From Chinchilla lanigera (Eukaryota; Chordata; Mammalia; Rodentia; Chinchillidae), in the NCBI RefSeq assembly GCF_000276665.1, contig NW_004955405.1, positions 15,310,213-15,374,212 on the forward strand: DNA of 64,000 nucleotides, in the 5' to 3' direction. The translations under genes were made by a program, and so were the position numbers. The notes beneath the pieces were generated by a model that was not told where the DNA came from, did no database searches, and worked only from the letters and a program-made list of their open reading frames with translations. Positions 24,613-36,600 of this stretch are shown here, in pieces (positions within the stretch are counted from its first letter, which is position 1; each line of letters begins with the position of its first letter).

Positions 24613-24648
24613 TCACTGCTGCTTGCACTCTGCTGGGTTTTGATCCTT
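24613..24648 (-). CDS. NAP1L1: NAP1L1 terminal coding segment
   Basis: Acceptor TTTAACAG|AAGGAT, then KDQNPAECKQQ and TGA (24615-24613). The C-terminal CKQQ is the family's prenylation-type box. The 3' UTR continues leftwards. Confidence 0.95.
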   Translation of the reverse strand, partial: KDQNPAECKQQ

Positions 24649-27600
24649 CTGTTAAAGGAAAACAAGAAGTCAATCTAACTTCTGCCTGCTTTGATGTACC
24701 TCTCAATAGTAATTAACTACCTGTAATTATCACAATAGCTCACTTCTGTCAAAATTTTTGCCTAATTAAAGAAATTATAGAGAATGATGGCAAATTACTT
24801 ACTCAGCTTTACAAAGTCAATAAAATGCTATAATAAAGCCTAAATTTCACATTGAACCTCCATGATACACTACATCAGCTTAAAAACAAAATACTTGGTA
24901 GCTATTTTATCAATTATAATTATGTTGCCTTTTTATCGTCAGATAACAATTTCATCTAGTATAATTTATTGAACTAATTTCACTGAATTCATTATGTTGC
25001 CTTTTTATCTTCAAAGATTAAGAGATTTCATTTATAGTTAGCTATTAGGATTAATTCATACCTACCACACTATTTTAAGTCACTGTCTTACATCATCTGT
25101 CACTTAGGTTATGTCTTCTAGGTATTTTACAACACTGCGTACAGTAAATTCTCAACTTACAAACAAGTTGCAATTCGTTCGCAAGGTGAGTCTTACACAG
25201 TACACCTATGAAAGTTCACAACTCGAATATTCATACATCAGGGACTCACTGTACATGAATGAACTGAAGACAGACACTAAGTTTCAATGAATCCTGATAA
25301 TTCATTCTGTATTTTGTGGGCAGTGAATACCTTTACCAATCCTGATTACTAATTAAACTCCCACGAATTACAGACCGGGAATCACAGGGACTACAAAATA
25401 ACAGTCACTGGGAGAACCTAAGAACAGTACTACACTACAGTTCCCAAGCACTCTCACATTCAGATCCCTTAAAACTAATTTTGTTTATAAGCTTTCCTTT
25501 AGATGGAAAACAGTCCAAGACCACAACTAATAAATTTTTAACTCTTAAAAACTGCAGGGGAAAAAAAGCCCAAAGTAATATGCCATGTAAAATAGAATGC
25601 TAACGGGGTTCAATTGAAACTATGACAATACAAAGTCAAAACCAATGTCTTTCCAGGAAAGTGCACTGAAATTTGTGTACTACTCAAAATGCAATAATAA
25701 CTGGAAAGGAGCAGGTGTATACATCAATGGGCTTTACTAGTAACTGTAACAGAGAAAAGTAAAACTGTTTTTAATATAGCCTGCCTTGAATTTAACAAAA
25801 ACCACTAAGTTTGCTCACCTTCGGGTCATAGTCTGGATCATTTTCCTCATCTCCTTCTTCTTCCCCTTCCTATATTAAAGTTCAAAATGCATCCATGAAG
25901 TAGGTACACAGCAGGAAAAAAAATGGCTCATAGTGTAGGGAAAATTCAATGTAATTTACTCTATGGGTCAACAGATTATCTTAATTACAGCATTTGTGAT
26001 AATACAATTTAATTTGCAAGTTTCTAATACGAAAAATTTCCCAACACAGCTTGAGACATCCAGATAGCTTTTATTGAAAAGATTTACTGCAGCCAATGTT
26101 GAAAAAGTTTACTGCAGCTTTTGACTTCTTCAAAGAGCTGATAACCCTGCAGCAGAACAAAATTATTTGAAATAAAAAAAAAAATGTTGCTGAGTTTTGC
26201 AATTTATTTATTGAAACCTTATACATACATTGTTTGGCTGTAGAATTCTAAAATCATATTTTCCAAACTTTATCCCAAATCACAATGATTATAGCAAAAG
26301 AATACATAAGTCATTCAATTCGCTTGTCAATGTGTTAAACAGAATTATTTGCTCATTTGGTAAACATTACCTCATCCGCTTCTTCACCTTCTTCATCATA
26401 CTGAAGAGAAAACAGGGTAAATGTGAATGAACAGAATACACAAGGGCGTAACACCCATCCCTTCAATCATTTGTGTTCAAAAACAACACCTCAGTGACTG
26501 TTTATAATTTAAAGCACATATAACCTGTACAAAATCATTCAGTGCTATTATCTATGTGGATAAAGTGTGATCAGACAACTATTGTAAGTATTACTGGCTT
26601 GTACTGTGTGAAACATACTGCACAAAACGTCCAAAGCTTGTACCTTAATCGTTATGTAATATAACCTCAGATGAAAATTCTATGCCACCTACTAAATGTT
26701 AAACAAGAAAGTCCTAGTTATATTTTATGTGGCCAAATCAACATACAGCTCCTACACTAACTAAACCTACAAGTTCCACTAACTCAGAATACAGTAATCT
26801 TCCTACTAGCAGAAAAAAAGGTAACTCCAAAGAGCCTAAGGAGATCAGACAAGGTATCTAAGATTAACACTAACTGGCCTAATTTTAAATTTTTCTATGT
26901 CCTACTTTTTAAAAATTCAGTCTAACTTTTTACCCATCCTGGCTACCAACCTATTTTCCTTTGAAAATATCAAACCCTCCCCGAGGGTTCTCACTGCAGG
27001 ATTCAAATTTACTCACATCATCATCATCATCTTCAATAGCTTCTCCAGTAAAGTACAACACTGATCTTGGGATTATACGCTCACGTAAAAAGTGACCAAT
27101 TTCAAAGTCTGCAGCCAGGATAGCTTCAGCATCATCATCCTATTTTTTTAAAAAGAAAATAAAAGCACACAATTCGAATAACTGTAATTTGAAATATGTA
27201 AGATGTCTACATTTATTAAGTCCTTAAATTCAGGCTGAGGATGCAGTTCAGTGTACAGTAGCTGCCCAGTATCTGTGAAGCCCTGGATTCCATCCCCAGC
27301 ACTGTAAAAAGAAACCCTCAACTTTACATTTTGCTTTGTCAATTTAAAATTAGCTTATACTCATGTAGATCAGGTAGTCATCTACACCTGCTAGTTCAAT
27401 ATGCTTTTTTTCCTATATGCTTTTCATAAGAAGTTAGCAGCAATAAGTACAATAAGGGCCAGGGATGTAGGTAATGGGAGAGTGCTTGCACAGCATGCAT
27501 GAGGTCCTGGGTTCAATCCCTAGGACCACGAAAAAACAAACAAACCTATAGCCTAGTTTTTTGGAGGGGCTTAAACAGTAAAATCTAAATGTAACTGTTA

Positions 27601-30600
27601 CATAATGGCAATTTTCCTTTCAAAATATTATTGAAAACAGACATTGGAATACTAAAAGAAAAAAACTCAGGCTTTCATAAATAATAACACTAAGAATATA
27701 GTAAATAGGATGTAATAAGAGACCACAGTACCCAAGTGGCTGTACAATTAAGTACAGCTGTAAGTCTACTTAATGCCAAAGATGTAGTCTTACTTGATAA
27801 ATACAATAAATCTACTAAGCCAAATTAACACAACTTCTAATTTCATATACATGCAAAACTATGTAAACTACCACAGTTAATTTAAATGAAAAAACTATGG
27901 CCAACAGAAAACAAATTCAAAACATGCCAGGCCTGTCCCTGCCTGTTATACTTCTTTTGGGGTTTTTCCTCAATCCAGAATATATGGAACAGGAACATTT
28001 CACAGTTCTTGGCTATATGCCACATATAGGAACAAATATGGCCACAGTTTGATAACCTACCTCCACTGAAACAAAGACAGCAAAGAGTTCCAACCATAAT
28101 GGGGTTCAGAGTTCAACAAGTAGTATAAATAATGTTATAATACATTGTTTCCATTATGGAAGAAAACAGTTTTAAAAAGGGAGTGTTTTCCTATCTGTTG
28201 TTTCTCAGTAGAGACACCAACATCATCTGGAATGAACACTCTTTGAGATCCATAAAGATCTGCCCCATGCCTTGCAGGCCTCAGAACAGAGCTAGAAGCA
28301 GGGTGGAGATGCAGGTCAGTGGCAGAATCCTCACGTAGTACGCAAAAGGCCCGGAATTCAAACCCCCAGCACAAGCGAACAACCTGTCTGAACAATGTTA
28401 GCAGCAACCACCCCACTCTACTTTCAAGGAGCACAGTTTCAATTCCATATACGTAAACAACTCTGTAAATTAACAATTCCACTTACCAGATCTCCACTCT
28501 CAGGAACTGTAAAATTGAAAAAAAAGAAATTCAAATGAGTAGAAATTCAGTGAAGTTCATAAAACAACCATCAACAGCCAAACTAAAATACTGTTTACCT
28601 TCAGGAGGAGCAAAAAAATTAAAGAAAGAGTCATTGGAAACTGTTTTAGTCACAGTACGAACTGTCCCACGTCCCTTGTGTTTCTGCTTCTTTTTAATGG
28701 TTTTCAAAGTGACATTCTTTCCTTTTTTCCAATCTATTTGACACCTTGCAAAAACAAAGGGGAAAAAATATTTTATCACTATCAGCAATTTCAATTACTA
28801 GGTTTTTTGAAGTGGTGCACTTCAACTTCCAAATTTTTTGAGAAGGTAACTGGCTCAGATATTTTGTCACAGTAGAACTAGAAAAATTTTGTTTCTAACC
28901 AAACTTTCAAAATAAATATAAATAACTAGCAGAACTACAGTATAATAAAGTTAACAGTGTACTCGTTCACAGAAATATGTACGGTTATACTCGTGGGTAT
29001 TAAGAAAACAAGTGAAAAAGGCACAAACGTTTTACTGAAATGCTTGAGAGAACTAAACTATTACGTAGCAAACACACAACAGAAATACAAGTATCACAAA
29101 GCATAAGTACAACGAAAAATTACATTCTGAGATTAACTCACCCTGTACAGCCCATAATTTCTGGTCCATCAAATGAAAAGGGATCAGAATCATCTGGTTC
29201 AGATCTCATCCTATACGTCTTTGTCAACACTTCATTCGTGAAATATTCATTGGGTTCAAAGTGAAATTCTAAGATAAAACTCTTTTTAAAAAAGCATAAA
29301 AATTATTTTAATTCTTACATCATACATTTTAATGCAGTCATAATCTGTGGCTTTTACAATATAAAGAATTCTAAATGTAAGAGAAGTCCTGAGCTAGGTT
29401 AAAAATAGCAAAATGAGATACAAATTAAACTGAATTCAGATTCAGTTTACAACTATCATTTAGGCTGAATACACCTGGACTAAGTCTCTTCCTTTCTATC
29501 TCCTCCACAAATGAGGCTTTGTGGGGGGAAGGGGTTCTCCAATCAGATTTTATTGGTACAGTTTAGATATATGTAACAGTCACATTCATCACAGAGAATC
29601 TGTGTACATGATAACTTCTTTCCCCTGAACTCCCCTACCCTAACCTCAACCCCTCCTCATTTACAAAAGCTTTGTTTCTACTTTTTCCTTACTTTTCTCT
29701 TCTTTCCTTTCCCCTCCCCCTGCGTTGTTTCCCTCCCCATTTGAACATTTTCTATTTCACAATACCTATTATACTTTTTGGTCCTTATTTACACTTTGTT
29801 TCTCATACCAGAGAAATAACACAGTATTTATACATCTAAGTCCAATTTACTTAAGAGAACAGTCTCAAGGAAGCTTTTAAATACGAAACTAGATTCTGAA
29901 CTTAGAGAAAGTCCAACTGTAGGAATCTACAGCCTACTTTTGTAGTAGCTTTCCCCATAGTTAACAATATTTTTAGATTTTAGGAAAGACTGTTAGCTGA
30001 TCTTTCCTCCTGGGAGAGAAAGACCTCTATAACACCTTTTCTTCATGCAACTGCCAGACATATACCTTTTAATACCGTCTATGTAATTACTTATTTATGT
30101 TCTGTTGTCTGGGATTACACGAACCACCACACCCAGCATTATTTTATCTACTTTAACCCATGATCAATGATTATACTTTAAAAAGCTTAAATTCATAGCA
30201 GGAAAAAAATAAATGAAGCTTCACAATTGTTGACTTCCAGGTATTTCCTGCAATTGCAGAGCTTCAGCAGTTCCTTTTCTTTCTCACTTACACCACCTTG
30301 AATATCATCTTACTCTTGAATGTCATCTATTTTTTAAAACTTTCACTGGGCATGGCCGGCGCACACCTGGAATCCCAGCACTGAGGCGGCTGAAACAGGA
30401 GGATTGCTGCAAGCTTGCAGCCAGCCTGGGCTATGTAGTTGAGTTCAAAACCAGGGTGAACTGCACAGTGAAACCTTGCCTTAAAAAACAAACTTTCATT
30501 TACCTACTACAAAATTATAAATATTTCAAAGGTTTTTTTTGTTTTTTTTTACCATAGGCTGGCCAGCATCTGAGAATTTCACTTTAATGTCCTTCAAATG

Positions 30601-33600
30601 CTTCAGAATAGGTTCATCATGTTCCTTAAAATTAAAAAAATAATAAAATTAAGTAATATAGCTTTTTAAAATCAATGTTGTTGTTACTAAATATTAGATA
30701 ATTGAGAAACAGTTATCTTTTTAATACTAATTAACCTTAAAATTTACTCTCCCTATTACAGCTTACACTATTTGTTTACACTACAGTTCTACTGCCACTG
30801 ATACAGAATCACAGACTAAATCCCTAACTACATACTCATACAAGCTGAGCAGTTTGAAAAGAAGAGATCTACCTAGATAGGGCATGACTGCTTTAAAACG
30901 TTTCCTGATTGCAACTACTTTTTCCTTTTTCTACTTTGCTGTGGTAGAAAGGCAGTAAGCAGTCACTACACTGAGATCATTTCTTTTGTGCAATGTAACT
31001 TCCAGCAATTATAAGAAAGGGCATCAAGTATTAGAATACAAATGCAGAGGTTCAAGAAATGCTGAAGAGGCAAGAGGACACAACTGTGAATGCGCTAAAC
31101 ATCTTCACAGCATTCTTAAAATGCAAATTTTAGCCAGATGTGGTAGCCATGCCTACAATCCCAGCACTAGGAAGGCTGATCCTACAGAGCGTTCCAGAGC
31201 AGCCAGGGCTACCTTTTGAGACCCTATCTCACAAAATAAAAAAATAAAGCACAGATTCCCCAAATCTCCCTTCGAATAGTTCTAACCTCAGAATGAAAAG
31301 CTTTTGGGGCAACAGAAAACTCATGATTCTCTCTCCTCTATCCTACCTCCATACTAAGTGATCCAAAGACAATGCACTAGTTTATGAGAAAGCATCTATC
31401 AATAACTATCAATTACCAGTGAGTTTATTTCATCATCTGATTTTAAAACATAACTGTAGTTGATTGGGTTGTAAATAAAGAACAAAAAAGCTGCCAGGCA
31501 AGGTAGTACATGCCTATAATCCCAGCACTTGGCAGGAGGATTGCTGTGAGTTCGAGGCCAGCCTGAACTGCACAGTGAGACCCTCTCTCAAAAAGAAAAA
31601 AGCAAGTTGTACTTTTCCTTTTACAGATTATGCTATGTCAAAAAAAAAGAACCATCATTTTTTAAAGGTCAACACTGAAACAGTAAGTCATTTAAATTTC
31701 AAAGGTTTACCTTTCAGGTCAACTGGTGTTTTTATGAATAAAATTACCTGAACCATGTCACTGAGCAAGTCAACATTCTTAAAAACAGTCAACCAAAATT
31801 CAGGAATTCCTTTAGGATCTTCTTTTTCTTCATCCTTTTTTTCATCTTCAATTTTGGTCTTTTCTTTCAGCTCCTCCTTGACAAATAATACAGTATACTA
31901 TGGAATACCTGTATTAAACCCCTTGACAAACTTTATGTCTCCTTAACTTACAATCAGTGCCATAGATGTAAAAATCAACACACTCATAACCACCAATTAT
32001 AACTGTCTAGTTATAGAAGTTCTAGTTGAGCTGTGTAATGACTGTTATTACCTACTGCAAACTTTAACTGAATTAAAATTGCTGCTAGGCCAGGCATGGA
32101 GGCATATCCTCTAATCCGAACACTATAGGAGCTGAGGTAGGAGGAAAGTTCAAGCCCATCCTGAGCAATTTAGACCCTCCTCAAAATAAAAAAATAAAGG
32201 GCAAGGAATGGTAGCTCAGTGACAAGCACCTAGGTTCAATCCCCAGTACCACAAAAAAAAAAAAAAATTCCTGTTACCATATCCCTCCAAAAAGATCACT
32301 GGGACCAAGAGGCATAGGAAAAAACACTTTATAAAGAAGAACATAAAAAACAGACTTAAAACACAGCAAACAGGAAAAGCAAAATATTGGCTAGTGCAAT
32401 AATGGTGAACCTTTTAGAGCTTTGAATGTTAAAACAGCACACTGTGGCACACATGCCATAGGTTTGCCACCACTGGTCTAATATGTCACCCTGTGATGTA
32501 CTTAATCCAAATATTATTCCTTCTATCTACAAGTACTGGAATAGAAAGGCTAGAAAAAAGCAATTATATAACAGCACTGGATTTGTGTCCCAGCTGACAT
32601 TCACTGGTGGCAAGTCACTTGAAATTCTCCATTCACTTGAAAAATGGCAACAATCCTCTGCCTGTTATCTTAAAGTTTAGAAGAAAAATCTGTATGTATA
32701 AATCTGAAATACTACAAAAATGTAAGGAAAGAATGACTGGGTATAGATGGTACCAGGCAGACACCTGCACTACTTATCTTACGAAAGAGACCGTTTCCTA
32801 TGTATAAGAACATCACTAATTATAAAATACTCTATCAACAAATGCTAACATTTTGAACAATTTAAAAGACATTGTCATCTAAAAATACACTACAATAAAG
32901 TTGATACTAACCGAAATTTCATCTTCCTCATCTGGTTTCCATTCACATTCCTCTTCCGTAGGTTCATAAATTGCATTAATGATCTCAAATCGCTAAAATA
33001 ATAATAATAAAAGCCTGCATAAAAACACTAGCATCCAAGCTTAGTATCAGGGATTTCTCATTAAAGACTCATTTAATTAACAAATACCTAAACAGTGACC
33101 ATTATTCTTGGTGATTTTCCTAAGTACCTCTAACACCCTCTTTAATAGTAGTAAACCAGGTAAAAATTTGGCTTTACTTCCAAGCTTATCTCCTAAAACG
33201 TTAGATAAATACTAGAGAATATTACCTTATCAAATAGAGGTTGATAGAGAACAGCATACTTCCTTTCAAGATCATGAACTTCCTCATAGAATTTAGCTTC
33301 TATCTGTGCACATTTAACTTGAAGGTTTTTGAGAGCATTCACTCTTCTTTTAACTACCCTAGGCAAGCTGAAAGGTTAGAAACCAGTTACATAGCATCAC
33401 AGTAAAAAGCACCAGTCACATTTCTTTAATTATACTGAAACAGAAGCATCAACATGAATTAATAAGCTTCCTATTTGAAGGAAAACGTGTATTTAAAGTG
33501 ATTCAAGAAAAAAAAAAAGTGATTCAAGATCAATATAAATTTACTGACCTTTTGTAAAACAATTAAAAAGCAGAAATTTTATCAAAGCAAATTTATTTTT

Positions 33601-36600
33601 AAAAAATCATTTTAGTCAACCTTAACCTCTCTAAATGTAATCAAGGTCAGTGTTGAACCTACTGCTGTCAATGATACCTCAACTCTAAAATGCAACCTAG
33701 TTTATCATGACTATTAATTGTGATTACTTCAATTTTCTTTTCTTAACTTATACCTTACCTGTACTAATTAGAGGAAAGGAGAGGAACATATGTATTTTGG
33801 AGAAAAGGACAATGTATCATTACTTTCTATTAAAAATATATTATGAAGAGGGAACACAAATTTGTATCTCAATAAATCTGTTACTTACAAATCACATAAA
33901 TCTTTTAAGTAACAAATTTATGGAAGTACAATCAAAATGTCATGATATGCCATGGAGCATTAATTTTTTTAAACTACACAGGTTATGCAGTCACTTGAAA
34001 ATGATCAACCCCTCTATCACCCTGCAAAATGTTCACACTCTAAATAAATCCTCATGTCAGGAAATCTATGTAATATGCCCAGAATCTACATTAAAATTTC
34101 CTGCTACAATTACTTGATTTACTTTTGTAAATCAAGTAATTCTCTTTCTTAGCCAGTACTTTGGTAAGATTATTACACTTTTAAAAATTTTTCAACTTTT
34201 TCTTAAAGGAAAAAATAATGGCTTTCTCTCCCATCCCAAAGTTAAACCTAACTTTAAAACCAAGAAGACGGGATTACCGGTACCAAGAGAAAAAAAAAAA
34301 AAAACAAGAAGAAAACAATCATTTCATCTATTCCCCTCACCACACACACACCCACCCAACTGAGTAAAACTGAATGAAGGCAACCCGGGGACAGGACAGC
34401 TAGAGTAGGTGACAGTGAGATTAGTAGAGGAAAGCCATTTTTGTAAAAAACCTTTTTAGGTTCTGGTCTTGCCTGGAAAACAACTGCTCCTGTCACCCTT
34501 CACAAGAGCCCAATCCCAGAGTTCCTACGATAACATGAAGAACTGGTGAAAGCTCTCCCTCCCTCTCTCAGCCCATCCGAGTTTGGTATAGTGGATTAGA
34601 TAAGCAGAGAAGCCCCACACACAAAGCAAACCAGAATAAGTGCCCGGAATTGTCAGCTAACTTTGAGTCTCAGGAGACTAGTGTCCTATTTAGGCTCATC
34701 CTGTCAACTTCTTACACTTCGGGACTATACAGACCACAATCTGACCTTCATTCCTCCTCCCAAATATTCTTTACTACAGTAACTGATTCTGTACAGTTTA
34801 TCTCATCTCAAAGGCCAAAATAACTAGACACTTGACTAATACAATTTCTACGAAAAATCTGAATTAACATCGACACCATTATTAGACAAAGAACTTAAAC
34901 AACACTATAAATATACTGAGATAAAAAATGACATTATGAAACAAAACTAAGAAATATAAAGTGGGAATGTGAAACATGAAAATACCATCATTAAAATAAC
35001 CAAATTATATCAACAAAATAGATTTGACTGAAGAGAAAGTTTGAAGTTGAAAAGCTCTCTCAAAAAGTCAGGCTGAAAGAAAAGAAAAGCCCTGACATAC
35101 AAAAGACAAAAGCAGCAAGCGCTGAGTAACACAAAAGGGGACAAAGCCTAAGAAATGAGAATAATTTCTTTTCTCGTAAAAATTTTAGTAATGATATTTA
35201 CTATTACTATCAAAGACAAAAGACAACTGTAATGTATTCAGTGGAAAAATGCAAATAACTTTACCAAGGAAAAGGAAACAGACTAACACCAGATACCAAA
35301 AGAAACACTGCACAGAAGAAAAAAATTAATTTTTAAGATTTTTAAGAACTCTGAATTTACAATTTTAATGCCAAACTATCATTCAGATGTGAAAGCGAGA
35401 TAAAAGTTTGATCAGGCTTCACAGGCAGTAGTCACAGATATTCAATAAAAGCAATTTTAGATATAAAAATACAGGAAATTCTATATAAATATATGATACA
35501 GTATATGCGGTCAAACAGCTTTGTAAATATTTCACTGATGCATTAAAGGAAAAAAAATAGATGACCAGAAAAAAATAAAATGCTACAGATGTTGGTAAAT
35601 TTAATAAATCAACAAGACTGAATGAATTTAGGATTAGGTTACTACAGTAACTAAAAGCAGAATGCACTACTTTAAAACCAGCTGAGGACAACGATCTATA
35701 CAATGGGAAATAGAAAAAAGGAGAGAAAGTACAAGAAACTAAAAATGAGGGAAAGATGAAAGTGCTATAGTCAAAAACAATGTAATTTTCAAGAAATATA
35801 AATTTAAACTTACTAATAAAGAAGAAAATATTCCTACTAGAAGACACAAGAGTTGAAAAACAAATACCAGGTTTTTAATAAACAAAAGAAAAGAGAACTG
35901 GGGCAGCTATCTTAATATTAAAAAAAAAAAAAACAACTTATGGAGGAGATGAGCCATAAAAACAAAGTAGGACACATCAGTATAAGAGAACAGGCCCAAT
36001 AATACAGCTTCAAAATGTATAACCTCACAACTGAGAAGATTACAGGGAGAAACAGACACATAAATTGGAGATACTATCTTTTCCAGCAATCGTAAGATCA
36101 AACAGATAATAAGCAGAAGAGAAGCTAAACAGTATCATACACTTGAGCTATTAATGTCAGCATATATATCATCACACCCACCACTTACAAGACACTTACA
36201 AAATACAGAATAGTAAGGCTACAAAGGACCCAGATTAAAGAAAAAGTTATTAACGAACAAAGTATTAACTGAACAAACAAAAGAGGAACACAGCAAACCA
36301 AAATAAGTAAGGTTCAGGGCCTGGTGCATGCTAGGCAAGCATCCTACCACTGAGCTACAGGACAATAAATTCAGAAATCAATGAGCAGCAGTAGCAAAAA
36401 TATGGAGAAGGCAATCAAAAGCAGAACAAGAGTTTCAAGGAACAGTAAGATCAAGACAACTAGACAACTACCAAGACTGAGATGCAAAATACAGACTATG
36501 AAAGGGAAAATACCCGTTTTTCTAAAAATCAGAAAGTATATGTAGAATCCAGACAAAGTATATTTAGAACCATATTTAGAACCCAGATAAAGTGCACACT

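Noticed and set aside
33707..34117. 136-codon plus-strand ORF
   Set aside because: AT-rich intron sequence with no recognisable domain; composition matches surrounding noncoding DNA.
35419..35847. 142-codon minus-strand ORF with hydrophobic composition
   Set aside because: Reverse of an A-rich, probably L1-derived tract; the Phe/Leu richness comes from T-rich codons.
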